Assembly (NCBI GenBank): GCA_022508605.1
Contig: JAFLUX010000003.1
Span: 1 to 64,000, forward strand
Source of the DNA: Bacteroidales bacterium
GTDB taxonomy: Bacteria > Bacteroidota > Bacteroidia > Bacteroidales > UBA932
DNA length: 64,000 bases
Direction: 5' to 3'
In this document: piece after piece, positions 1-9,223 of the stretch
How the letters are laid out: the number at the start of each line of letters is the position of its first letter
How positions within the stretch are numbered: the stretch's first letter is position 1
Notes under the pieces: model-generated
The model's database searches: none
The model's input: only the letters and a program-made list of their open reading frames with translations
Told to the model about the DNA's origin: nothing
Made by a program: the position numbers and the translations under genes

Positions 1-2
1 AG

Positions 3-347
3 TACAGCAAGTCTCTCGCTGCTATCCTTGAGGAATATCCCGATCTCGATGCTACATTCGAGCTCGTGAACTACACTCTCGGCAACAATGTTACCCCTGA
101 GTCCGCATACGGCCGTGTTGGCAATGGCAATGGCCTATGGTATTTCCAGCCGGCGTATCCTGTGGGTGCAGGCGCGAGCGCGGACATTCCTGTGGGCGAC
201 AATGGACTTGAAGGCATTTCCGCGGTGGGTAAGAAGCCCATCGTGCTCGTGACTCTCCACCAGAAGGGCAAGCCCGCAAACGTCGTTCTTGCCGGGTACT
301 ACAAGATTATCATCGAGAAAGATGTGAGTTCGTCCGTTATCGCTTAG
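3..347 (+). CDS. C-terminal part of a protein of unknown function (5' end outside window)
   Basis: The frame is open from base 3 (YSKSLAAILEEYPDLDATFELVNYTLGNN...) to the stop at 347; the ORF-track GTG start at 66 is internal. Confidence 0.6.
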   Translation, partial: YSKSLAAILEEYPDLDATFELVNYTLGNNVTPESAYGRVGNGNGLWYFQPAYPVGAGASADIPVGDNGLEGISAVGKKPIVLVTLHQKGKPANVVLAGYYKIIIEKDVSSSVIA

Positions 348-358
348 GTGCGGAATTT

Positions 359-390
359 TTTGTTATATTGGATAAAAATAGGTATATTTG
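359..390 (+). promoter_or_regulatory. Bacteroidetes-type promoter for the OmpA-like gene
   Basis: TTTG (359-362) - N20 - TATATTTG (383-390), upstream of ATG 427. Confidence 0.75.
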
Positions 391-426
391 CGCGCATTTT
401 CAGATTATTTTATCGTATTTATAGTT

Positions 427-1776
427 ATGAAAAAATTATTTTTAGTCATTTCTTCAGTGTGCGTTCTTGCAACAAGCGCTTTCGCCCAGAAGGACGTTTT
501 CTATCCCGGATTCCAGCTCGGAATCAAGGGTGGAGCCGCTGAGACCATCGGTGAGACGACTTTCACCAATCTCCTCTCTCCCGCCGCAGCTCTCGACCTC
601 GGCTATCAGATCACTCCCGTATTCGGGCTTCGCCTCGACCTCTCCGGCTGGCAGGGAAAAGGCTGGTACTCCGGTCTCGGTGAGGGCTATGCTTTCAACT
701 ACGGACAGGCTGCTCTCGATGCGACTTTCGATCTTTGCAACCTCTTCGGCGGCTACAAGACCCGCGTAGTCAACCCCTACATCTTCGCCGGTGTCGGCGG
801 AGTGGGTTACTTCAACAACGGCGCTGAGATTGCGAAGCTCCCTACCGACAATAAATATTGGGAAGACTTCACCCTCAACGCTGTCGGTCGTGCCGGTCTC
901 GGCATCGACTTCCGTCTCTCCGACCTTCTCTCCATCGAGCTCGAGGCCGTCGAGAACCTGCACAGCGATAAATTCAACTCCAAGACCGGTGACATCTTCG
1001 ATCATCAGATCGCCCTCCTCGCCGGCCTGAAGTTCAACTTCGGCCAGGCTGCCGGCAAGAAGCGCGCCGCTGAGGCCGCCGCTGCCGCCGCCGCTGCCGC
1101 CGCCGCACAGGCCGCTGCCGCCGCCGCACGCGCAGAGCAGGAGCTCAATGCCGCCATCGCCGCCGCACAGAAGGCTATCAAGGCTGCCAAGACTGCCATC
1201 GCCGAGAACGACTTCCTCCCTGAGGACGTTGCCGCCATCAATGACGCCATCAAGGCTCTCGAGGCTGCTATCGCCGCCAAGGACACTGCCGCCATCATCG
1301 CAGGCACCGAGGCTCTGAACAAGGCCGTCGCCGACGCAAAGGCCAACAAGAAGGCTGCCGATGAGGCCAAGGCAAGGGCCGAGGCTGAAAGGCTCGCCGC
1401 CGAGAAGGCCGCATACGAGGCTGCCAAGGCCGCTGCCCTCCTCGAGGCTCAGAAAGCGAAGTCTTCCAACATCGTCTACTATGTCATCGGCAAGTACGAT
1501 ATCCGCAACCAGGAGCGCTACAAGATCAACAACCTTGTCAAGAAGCTCAAGGCCAATCCTGAGCTCAAGGCTGTCCTTTGCGGCTTCGCCGACAGGGAGA
1601 CCGGTACTCCCGACGGCAACATGAAGCTCTCCGAGGAGCGTTCCAATATCGTATGCGAGGCCCTGCAGGCCGCCGGCATCGACGCTTCCCGCATCGAGAC
1701 CTACTGGTACGGCGACACCGAGCGCATCTCCAAGAGCGCTGCAAGGAACCGCGCTACCGTGCTTCTTACGAAATAA
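427..1776 (+). CDS. OmpA-family outer membrane porin with Ala-rich linker
   Basis: Signal peptide MKKLFLVISSVCVLATSAFA, beta-barrel-like N-terminus, poly-Ala helix, C-terminal OmpA-like peptidoglycan-binding region (LSEERSNIVCEALQAAGI..ARNRATVLL). Start set to ATG 427 rather than 388. Confidence 0.85.
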   Translation: MKKLFLVISSVCVLATSAFAQKDVFYPGFQLGIKGGAAETIGETTFTNLLSPAAALDLGYQITPVFGLRLDLSGWQGKGWYSGLGEGYAFNYGQAALDATFDLCNLFGGYKTRVVNPYIFAGVGGVGYFNNGAEIAKLPTDNKYWEDFTLNAVGRAGLGIDFRLSDLLSIELEAVENLHSDKFNSKTGDIFDHQIALLAGLKFNFGQAAGKKRAAEAAAAAAAAAAAQAAAAAARAEQELNAAIAAAQKAIKAAKTAIAENDFLPEDVAAINDAIKALEAAIAAKDTAAIIAGTEALNKAVADAKANKKAADEAKARAEAERLAAEKAAYEAAKAAALLEAQKAKSSNIVYYVIGKYDIRNQERYKINNLVKKLKANPELKAVLCGFADRETGTPDGNMKLSEERSNIVCEALQAAGIDASRIETYWYGDTERISKSAARNRATVLLTK

Positions 1777-1796
1777 ACTCCTTACAGTCAAGTTAT

Positions 1797-1828
1797 AAAA
1801 GGTTGGCCTGAAGGGGCCAACCTTTTTT
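1797..1828 (+). terminator. Rho-independent terminator
   Basis: GGTTGGCC-TGAAGG-GGCCAACC followed by TTTTTT, directly after the OmpA-like gene. Confidence 0.85.
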
Positions 1829-1835
1829 GAGTGAA

Positions 1836-3641
1836 ATGCAAGACATAAGAAACATAGCCATCATCGCGCACGTCGACCACGGCAAGACCACCCTGGTGGA
1901 CAGGATGATTTATCAGGCCAATCTGGTGCGTCAGCCTGAGAGTCTGGGACAGCTGATTCTCGACAACAACGACCTTGAACGGGAAAGAGGCATCACCATA
2001 CTCGCCAAGAACGTGTCCGTGCTCTACAAGGGCGTCAAGATAAACATCATAGACACTCCGGGACACAGCGATTTCGGGGGAGAGGTGGAGCGTGTGCTGA
2101 ACATGGCGGACGGCGTGCTGCTGTTGGTAGATGCGTTCGAAGGCTGTATGCCCCAGACACGTTTTGTCCTGCAGAAGGCCATTTCCATGGGCAAGAAGCC
2201 CATAGTCGTCATCAACAAGGTGGACAAGCCTAACTGCCGCCCCGACGAGGTGCAGGAGGAGGTTTTCGACCTTATGTTCAATCTGGACGCCACTGAGGAT
2301 CAGCTCGACTTCACCACGGTGTACGGCTCTGCAAAACAGGGCTGGATGTCGCTCGACTGGCGCAATCCCACGGACAACATAACCCCTTTGCTGGACACCA
2401 TACTCGAGGTCATTCCCGCCCCGGCAATGGTGGAGGGCACCCCCCAGATGCTGATTTCTTCGCTGGAATATTCGCCCTATGTGGGACGGATTGCAGTGGG
2501 CAGGGTTACACGCGGAGAACTGCGCACCGGTGCGCAAATCAGCCTGTGCAAGCGCTATGATGTGGTGCAGAAGCAGAAAATCAAGCAGCTCATGGTGTTC
2601 GAGGGCTTGGGCAAGGCCAACGTGGATTCCGTGGCCTGCGGCGACATCTGCGCCGTGGTGGGCATAGACGGGTTTGAAATCGGAGACACTATAGCCGACA
2701 GCGAGAACCCCGAGGCACTGCCGCCCATAGCCATAGACGAGCCTACGATGAGCATGCTGTTCTGCATCAACAATTCTCCTTTCTTCGGCAAGGACGGCAA
2801 GTATGTCACCTCGCGCCACATAAAGGAGCGCCTGGACAAGGAGCTGGAGAAGAATCTGGCCCTGCGGGTGAAACCGGGCCTGACGGCCGATTCGTTTGTG
2901 GTGTACGGGCGCGGAGTGCTGCATCTTTCGGTGCTTATAGAGACCATGCGCCGCGAAGGCTTCGAACTGCAGGTGGGGCAGCCCAAGGTGCTCGACAAGA
3001 CAATAGGGGGCCAGCGCTGCGAACCTGTCGAAGACCTTAGCATCGAGGTGCCGGAGGCATTTGTGGGCGCCGCGATAGAGATTTCCACGAGGCGCAAGGG
3101 CGCGTTGGTGCGCATGGAGCCGCGTGGCGACCGCACCCTGCTCGAGTTCGAGATTCCGACCAGGGGCCTGATGGGCCTGCGCTCCAATCTGTTGACCGCA
3201 TCCCAGGGAGAGGCCGTCATCGCCCACCGCTTCAAGGAATATCAGCCCTACAAGGGAGAGATAGAGAGGCGCAACAACGGTTCTTTGGTGTCTCTTGAGA
3301 CGGGCGAGGCCATTGCCTATTCCATAAACAAACTCCTCGACAGGGGGCGTTTCTTCGTGGAGCCGGGCGAGGAAATCTACTGCGGACAGGTGCTCGGAGA
3401 GCATTCGCGGGAGAGGGACTTGAATATCAACATCTGCAAGACGAAGAAACTCAGCAATGTACGTGCGGCCGGCTCCGACGACAAGATTATCCTTCCCCCG
3501 GCAATCAAATTCTCGCTCGAGGAGGCGCTGGAGTATATACAGGATGACGAGCTCGTGGAAGTGACCCCGCATTTCATGCGCATACGTAAAATTATGCTCG
3601 ATCCGCAGTCTCGCAAAAGAAATAGTGACAGTGAGGATTGA
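1836..3641 (+). CDS. typA: Translational GTPase TypA/BipA
   Basis: [45 protein letters not shown]; full-length TypA architecture. ATG at 1836 preferred over TTG 1827. Confidence 0.95.
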   Translation: MQDIRNIAIIAHVDHGKTTLVDRMIYQANLVRQPESLGQLILDNNDLERERGITILAKNVSVLYKGVKINIIDTPGHSDFGGEVERVLNMADGVLLLVDAFEGCMPQTRFVLQKAISMGKKPIVVINKVDKPNCRPDEVQEEVFDLMFNLDATEDQLDFTTVYGSAKQGWMSLDWRNPTDNITPLLDTILEVIPAPAMVEGTPQMLISSLEYSPYVGRIAVGRVTRGELRTGAQISLCKRYDVVQKQKIKQLMVFEGLGKANVDSVACGDICAVVGIDGFEIGDTIADSENPEALPPIAIDEPTMSMLFCINNSPFFGKDGKYVTSRHIKERLDKELEKNLALRVKPGLTADSFVVYGRGVLHLSVLIETMRREGFELQVGQPKVLDKTIGGQRCEPVEDLSIEVPEAFVGAAIEISTRRKGALVRMEPRGDRTLLEFEIPTRGLMGLRSNLLTASQGEAVIAHRFKEYQPYKGEIERRNNGSLVSLETGEAIAYSINKLLDRGRFFVEPGEEIYCGQVLGEHSRERDLNINICKTKKLSNVRAAGSDDKIILPPAIKFSLEEALEYIQDDELVEVTPHFMRIRKIMLDPQSRKRNSDSED

Positions 3642-3668
3642 TATTACCTAAAATTTTTATTACCTTTG
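3637..3668 (+). promoter_or_regulatory. Bacteroidetes-type promoter upstream of/overlapping the yceD start
   Basis: ATTG (3637-3640) - N20 - TACCTTTG (3661-3668). Confidence 0.55.
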
Positions 3669-4052
3669 CAACCCTTTATAGTTAAACTGAATGATTTGCC
3701 CTCCGGCCGCACGGCCTTAGAGTGGACTGCGGACGGGGAGTTCTTTGAAAGTTTCGGCAATCCGGATATACTGGATGCACGTTTGGATGTGGCGGCGGAA
3801 GTCGTGAACCACGGTGCGACGGTCGATGTGGATTGCAGGATAGCGGGCATGGTGACGGTGCAGTGCGACCGTTGCCTGGACGAGCTCGACATTCCGGTGG
3901 AAGCGGAATTTTCGGAGGTGTTCACCCCCGACGCTCCGGACCTCGACCTCAGCCAGGACATCTACGACTACGTATGCGTGTCCCTGCCGCTCCGGAGAAC
4001 TCACCCTGAAGGCGGGTGCAATCAGGAAACTGTAAGGTTTTTGAGCGAATAG
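3666..4052 (+). CDS. YceD/DUF177 family protein (23S rRNA accumulation)
   Basis: CDRCLDELDIPVEAEFSEVF with Cys motifs, located upstream of rpmF as is usual for yceD. Start codon uncertain (TTG). Confidence 0.8.
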   Translation: MQPFIVKLNDLPSGRTALEWTADGEFFESFGNPDILDARLDVAAEVVNHGATVDVDCRIAGMVTVQCDRCLDELDIPVEAEFSEVFTPDAPDLDLSQDIYDYVCVSLPLRRTHPEGGCNQETVRFLSE

Positions 4053-4073
4053 TAAAATTTAAATTATAGAACA

Positions 4074-4256
4074 ATGGCACATCCGAAACACAAAATCTCC
4101 AAGCAGAGAAGAGACAAGAGGCGTACTCACGACTTCGCCCCTGTCCCCACGCTGGCAACCTGCCCCAACTGCGGAGCTACGGTGATGTATCACCGTGTAT
4201 GCCCTGAGTGCGGCTACTACAGAGGTCGCCAGATTATAGTAAAGAGCGCGGAATAA
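4074..4256 (+). CDS. rpmF: 50S ribosomal protein L32
   Basis: MAHPKHKISKQRRDKRRTH...CPNCG..CPECGYYRGR. Confidence 0.97.
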   Translation: MAHPKHKISKQRRDKRRTHDFAPVPTLATCPNCGATVMYHRVCPECGYYRGRQIIVKSAE

Positions 4257-4314
4257 TCCGCCCTCGAAGTTCCGGTCACTGCACAGCCGTAAAGAGGCGT
4301 TGCAGCCCGGCTAC

Positions 4315-4386
4315 GGCCTCATAGTTCAACGGATAGAACGGAAGTTTCCTAAACTTTAAATCGAGGTTCGATTCCTCGTGGGGCTA
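4315..4386 (+). tRNA. tRNA-Arg (anticodon CCT)
   Basis: Cloverleaf: acceptor GGCCTCA/TGGGGCT, anticodon loop TTCCTAA, T-arm CGAGG-TTCGATT-CCTCG; CCA not encoded. Confidence 0.9.
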
Positions 4387-4413
4387 CAAAGATGTCGCTA
4401 CAGTTGCATTCGG

Positions 4414-5652
4414 ATGCGGAAGAGTGTACTATACCTTTTGGTCTGTTGCGCCATTCTCGGCGTTGCAGCTTGCGGACAGCGAGGAGCGAGCTCTCCTGCC
4501 GAAGATGCCCCCGAATTGCTTGCCGCAGTACCGTCAGACGCCCTGTCTGTCGGCATTTTTTCCCGTCTTGACAAAGGTCTCGGGCACATGCTCGACTCCT
4601 CATCGCTTCTCCACCGGCCCGATTACGGCCGCCTGGCGCGCTCGAAGGCCGTCGTGGCGCTTTGCGATGTGGGCAGTCTGACCCCTCTTGTCATAGTGGA
4701 GGCCGGACGGCATGGCTCCGACACCTCCGCAGCTGCCGCAGCTCTCCTCCGTCAGGCCCCCGAACTCGGCCTGAGTGCGGAACTGATAGAACTTCCCCAG
4801 CACAATGCAGTGGCGGTGAGTCCTTCTCCCACTGTGATTTCCATCGTGCGCCGTCACATCGTCTCGGAATCCTCCATACTCGATGCACCCTGCTTCGACA
4901 TGGTGCTGGAGCATCTTGGCGGCACCGATGTAGTGGCCTGCCGCAACAGCGGTGCGCTCAAACTCTTCGACGTCGAGCTTGCTACTTTCACCCGCAGGGA
5001 AGCCGCCTCTTTCCTCAAGGATGCGTGCGAATGGACCGTATTCAGCGGGGAGAAGATGACCCCGGTGTTTCCCTCGTCGGAAAAATACTATTGCAACTTC
5101 ATGTCGTCCGTTGCCGACGGCCAGTCCAAACTCGGGTCGGTGCTCCCCTCCGGGGTGCAGCTGGCGCTCGATTTCCCCGTGGCTTCCATACAGGAATGGA
5201 GGCGCGGCTACGAAACGTGGCTGGATGCGAGAGTGAAGCTCGAACAGTACAACAAGAGACTTTCCGACCTTGCCAAAAAGACGGGCAAGAATCCCCTTAA
5301 CTGGGAAAAGGAAATCGGTGTCAGGGAGGTCGCCGTGCTTGCGGCCCCCGGATACCGCGTAAATATGATACGTGTGAACAAGTCGGTCTCCCGTGACGGG
5401 ACAGTTCGTGCCAATCCCTATACCGGATTCGCCGCGGCTCTGTACGGGGATGCTTTCAATGCGGCCGACAGCTGTATTCTGTACTGCGGCGACTGGATGC
5501 TCTCGGGAGAGCGCCAGGTGCTGGATACCCTGAACTTGGGACATGGACAACCTTCAGGATGGCCATCCAGGGCCCGTGCTGCCGTCTACACTCCTGGCAG
5601 ACGTCTTTATTGGACTAACCAAAGTATAAGAATATGGAATGTCAATCAGTAA
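4414..5652 (+). CDS. Putative lipoprotein of unknown function
   Basis: Lipoprotein signal MRKSVLYLLVCCAILGVAAC; start moved from 4378 to ATG 4414 because 4378 overlaps the tRNA. Confidence 0.7.
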   Translation: MRKSVLYLLVCCAILGVAACGQRGASSPAEDAPELLAAVPSDALSVGIFSRLDKGLGHMLDSSSLLHRPDYGRLARSKAVVALCDVGSLTPLVIVEAGRHGSDTSAAAAALLRQAPELGLSAELIELPQHNAVAVSPSPTVISIVRRHIVSESSILDAPCFDMVLEHLGGTDVVACRNSGALKLFDVELATFTRREAASFLKDACEWTVFSGEKMTPVFPSSEKYYCNFMSSVADGQSKLGSVLPSGVQLALDFPVASIQEWRRGYETWLDARVKLEQYNKRLSDLAKKTGKNPLNWEKEIGVREVAVLAAPGYRVNMIRVNKSVSRDGTVRANPYTGFAAALYGDAFNAADSCILYCGDWMLSGERQVLDTLNLGHGQPSGWPSRARAAVYTPGRRLYWTNQSIRIWNVNQ

Positions 5653-7283
5653 ACAAGCTTTTCGAGAAGAGTTTCAAGGAAAACTGGGATCTTCCTGCCC
5701 TGTCCAACTATGAAGGGATGACCCTGAAATATGGCGATGTGGCAAAGCGTATCGAAATGCTCCACATCTGTTTTCGCTCCTGCGGACTCCGGAAGGGGGA
5801 CAAAGTGGCGTTGTGTTCCAAAAATCAGGCGAACTGGGGAGTCTGTTTCCTCGCGACCCTTACATACGGCGCCGTGCCGGTGCCGATTCTCCATGAGTTC
5901 AAGCCCGATAATGTACAATATCTTGTAAACCACTCGGAAGCCAAGGTGCTCTTCATCGACGACGCCAACTGGGAGGGCATTTCCGAGGCCGAGATTCCCG
6001 GAGTGCAGGTGGTGGTGCAGATGTCCACCCTGAAATATCTGCATGCCGTAAGCCAGGAGCTCGTGGACGTGCGGGAGAATCTTCCCGAGACTTTCATGAA
6101 GATGTACCCTGGCGGCTTCTCCCGGGAGGACATGAATTATTACGAAGACACCCCCGAAGAGCTTGCGATAATCAACTACACTTCCGGAACTTCCGGATTT
6201 TCCAAGGGCGTGATGCTGCCCTACAGGGCGCTGTGGACCAACATCTGTTTCGGTTCCGTGGCAGAACCTCAGATGGGACGCGGTTCCGAGGTGGTGTCCA
6301 TGCTTCCCACGGCGCACATGTACGGGATGATGTTCGAGTTCCTCTATGAAATGACCATAGGGGCCCACGTGCATTTTCTCACGCGGGTGCCCAGTCCGAA
6401 GGTCATCATGAAGGCTTTTTCGGAGATACATCCGGATATCATCATAGCCGTGCCCCTTATAATAGAGAAAGTCTACAAGTCGCAGATAAAGCCGATAGCG
6501 GACAAGCACAAGGTCATGCTGAGCATACCTTTCCTGGATCAGGTGGTGCTCGGCAAGATACGCGAAGGCCTTGTTGCCGCATTCGGCGGCAAGTTCGAGG
6601 AAATCATTCTCGGCGGAGCGGCATTCAACCCCGATGTGGAACAGTTCCTGCACCGCATGAAGTTCCCCTTCACCGTAGGTTACGGCATGACGGAGTGCGC
6701 TCCTCTCATAACCTATGCCCATTGGAACAATACCAGGCTCGGCTCGTGCGGCAAGCCCATAACGGGATGTCAGGTGCGGATAGATTCTTCCGACCCGGAA
6801 AAAATCCCCGGCGAGGTGCAAATCAAGGGCGACAACGTATTCACTGGATATTACAAGAACGAGGAAGCGACCGCGTCCGCCTTCACCGAAGACGGCTGGT
6901 TCAAGACCGGTGACATAGGTGTCATAGACAGCGACGGGTATCTCTACCTCAGGGGACGCTCCAAGTGCATGATACTCGGCCCTTCCGGTCAGAACATCTA
7001 TCCGGAGGAGCTTGAGGCCGTCATCAATAATGTCAATTATGTGGTGGAATCGCTTGTAATCGAGGACAACGGGGCTCTCACAGCCCTGATATATCCGGAT
7101 TATCAGCAGGGACAGAATGACTCGCTGGACGAGGCCGGAGTGAAGGCCCGCATACAGGGCTGCCTGCCCGAAATCAACAAGCTCCTGCCCGGATATGCGC
7201 AGATTCGCAAGATAGAATTTATGCCTGAAGACTTCGAGCGTACTCCTAAGCGCAGCATCAAACGTTATCTGTATCAAAGATAG
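5634..7283 (+). CDS. AMP-dependent synthetase/long-chain acyl-CoA ligase
   Basis: INYTSGTSGFSKGVMLPY, GYGMTECAPLITY, GEVQIKGDNVFTGYYKNEEAT, DGWFKTGDIG. Confidence 0.9.
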   Translation: MECQSVNKLFEKSFKENWDLPALSNYEGMTLKYGDVAKRIEMLHICFRSCGLRKGDKVALCSKNQANWGVCFLATLTYGAVPVPILHEFKPDNVQYLVNHSEAKVLFIDDANWEGISEAEIPGVQVVVQMSTLKYLHAVSQELVDVRENLPETFMKMYPGGFSREDMNYYEDTPEELAIINYTSGTSGFSKGVMLPYRALWTNICFGSVAEPQMGRGSEVVSMLPTAHMYGMMFEFLYEMTIGAHVHFLTRVPSPKVIMKAFSEIHPDIIIAVPLIIEKVYKSQIKPIADKHKVMLSIPFLDQVVLGKIREGLVAAFGGKFEEIILGGAAFNPDVEQFLHRMKFPFTVGYGMTECAPLITYAHWNNTRLGSCGKPITGCQVRIDSSDPEKIPGEVQIKGDNVFTGYYKNEEATASAFTEDGWFKTGDIGVIDSDGYLYLRGRSKCMILGPSGQNIYPEELEAVINNVNYVVESLVIEDNGALTALIYPDYQQGQNDSLDEAGVKARIQGCLPEINKLLPGYAQIRKIEFMPEDFERTPKRSIKRYLYQR

Positions 7284-7284
7284 G

Positions 7285-7686
7285 ATGGAAAAATTCGACC
7301 TCAGATACATGGAGATGGCGGAGATATGGGCAAAAAATTCCTATTGCCGCCGCCGTCAGGTAGGAGCCTTGCTCGTCAAGGGGAGGATGATAATATCCGA
7401 CGGCTACAACGGCACTCCTTCGGGCTTTGAGAACGTATGCGAAGAAAACGGCGTGACCAAGCCCTATGTTCTCCATGCCGAGGCCAATGCGATTTCCAAA
7501 ATCGCCAAATCCGGCAACAGCAGCGAGGGCGCCACGCTCTATGTGACCGCAGCCCCCTGCATAGAGTGCTCGAAGCTCATCATCCAGGCCGGTATACGCA
7601 GGGTGGTGTATAAAGATGAGTACAGGCTGACGGACGGCATAGAACTGCTCGAAAGGGCCGGCATAGAGCTTGAAAAGATAGGCTGA
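7285..7686 (+). CDS. dCMP deaminase family protein
   Basis: HAEANAISKIA and PCIECSKLIIQAGI zinc-binding motifs. Confidence 0.9.
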   Translation: MEKFDLRYMEMAEIWAKNSYCRRRQVGALLVKGRMIISDGYNGTPSGFENVCEENGVTKPYVLHAEANAISKIAKSGNSSEGATLYVTAAPCIECSKLIIQAGIRRVVYKDEYRLTDGIELLERAGIELEKIG

Positions 7687-7687
7687 C

Positions 7688-9223
7688 ATGAACAATAGAA
7701 TCCTGCATTTCTTCATGGGCCTCGCGGCGGGCGCCGTCCTTGTGTTCACGATGCAGACCATCTCCGGCCATCGGAAGATGCAGCGCGCCCGTTATGAGGA
7801 CTGGCGCAAGTTGAACCTTGTGCTCCGGACGGTGGACGAGAACTATGTAGATTCCGTAGACCGCCAGAAAGTGACGGATGCGGCGGTCAGCGCCGCTCTC
7901 GGCGCCCTCGACCCGCATTCGGTGTACATGCCCCCTCGGCAGCTTGAAGCTACCGAAGAAGAACTTTCCGGCAATTTCTCCGGCATAGGCATACAGTTCA
8001 ATGTGCCCAACGATACGGCCGTGGTCATAGAGGTCATACCCGGAGGTCCGGCGGAGAAGATAGGCATGCAGCCGGGAGACCGTCTGCTGCGTGTAGACAC
8101 CGTCGGCATAGCCGGAGTGCATTTCCCGCAGGACAGCATGGTGCGCCGCATGAAAGGCCCCGCCGGGACCAAGGTGACGGTGACGGTGCAGCGCGGCAGG
8201 GAGACCATCCCGTTCGAGATAACGAGGGGGAAGGTGCCCACCTATTCGGTGGATGCCGCATTCATGGTGGGCGACACGACGGCATTCCTGCGCCTGAGCA
8301 AATTCTCCCGCACGACGGCCTATGAATTTGCGGAGGCGGCGCTGAACCTGAAAGCGCAGGGGATGAAGCACCTGATTGTCGACCTGCGCGACAACGGCGG
8401 GGGCTTCTTCGAACAGGCCTGCCAGATTTCCAATATGTTCCTCGACAGGGGACAGCTCATAGTGTATATGGAGGGGCTGCATCGCCGGAGGGAGGATTTC
8501 TATGCCGACGGAAAAGGCATCCTGCGCGATGTGGGACTCACCCTGCTGGTGTCGGACGGCACCGCGTCTTCCGGAGAGATATTCGCCGGGGCCATGCAGG
8601 ACCACAAGAGGGCTACCCTCGTGGGACGGCGCACTTTCGGAAAGGGATTGGTGCAGGAGCCGGTGTATTTCACCGACGGCTCAGGCATAAGGCTCACCGT
8701 GGCCCGGTACTACACTCCGTCCGGGCGCTGCATACAGAAGCCCTATTCGGAAGATTACATCTACGACATCTACAGGCGCTACGACAACGGGGAAATGGTC
8801 TCCGCAGACAGCATGAATGTTGCGAACGGAGGCATCATCCCGGATATATTCGTGCCAATGGACACCACCAAGGTCGGCTCTTTCTACATCAACTGCAACA
8901 AGAAAGCGACCCCCATGCGCTTTGCCTCGGCATTCTTCGACGCCCACCGGGAGGCCCTTAAGGCCATAGGGGACTATGACAGCCTCGTGACCTATCTGGA
9001 CAATGCCGACCTGGAGCGCCGCTTCCTGGACTTCGCTTCCGCAAAGGACGGGCTTCGTCCTACGGCAGCGGAGTGGAAAATCGAGAGGGGATATATGATT
9101 ACCCAGGTGCAGGCGCTTGTCGGGCGCTACTCCAAACTCGGCGACAACGCCTTCTACCACATTTACCTCCAGACCGACGAGGTCTATAAGGCGGCAATGG
9201 CGTCTTCTACCGATTCTCGCTGA
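7688..9223 (+). CDS. S41 family C-terminal processing peptidase
   Basis: PDZ region (VIEVIPGGPAEKIGMQPGDRLLRVD), protease core (LIVDLRDNGGGFFEQA, VSDGTASSGEIFAGAMQDHKRATLVGRRTFGKGLVQ). Confidence 0.93.
   Translation: MNNRILHFFMGLAAGAVLVFTMQTISGHRKMQRARYEDWRKLNLVLRTVDENYVDSVDRQKVTDAAVSAALGALDPHSVYMPPRQLEATEEELSGNFSGIGIQFNVPNDTAVVIEVIPGGPAEKIGMQPGDRLLRVDTVGIAGVHFPQDSMVRRMKGPAGTKVTVTVQRGRETIPFEITRGKVPTYSVDAAFMVGDTTAFLRLSKFSRTTAYEFAEAALNLKAQGMKHLIVDLRDNGGGFFEQACQISNMFLDRGQLIVYMEGLHRRREDFYADGKGILRDVGLTLLVSDGTASSGEIFAGAMQDHKRATLVGRRTFGKGLVQEPVYFTDGSGIRLTVARYYTPSGRCIQKPYSEDYIYDIYRRYDNGEMVSADSMNVANGGIIPDIFVPMDTTKVGSFYINCNKKATPMRFASAFFDAHREALKAIGDYDSLVTYLDNADLERRFLDFASAKDGLRPTAAEWKIERGYMITQVQALVGRYSKLGDNAFYHIYLQTDEVYKAAMASSTDSR

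Noticed and set aside
454-1791. 445-aa minus-strand ORF antisense to the OmpA-like gene
   Set aside because: Low-complexity Gly/Leu/Val/Asp mirror of GCC/CTC-rich codons; the plus-strand product has clear signal peptide and OmpA motifs.
1788-3572. 594-aa antisense ORF over typA
   Set aside because: High-GC3 shadow ORF; typA is unambiguous.
5646-7310. 554-aa minus-strand ORF over the acyl-CoA ligase
   Set aside because: Shadow ORF; His/Val-rich composition typical of antisense frames here.
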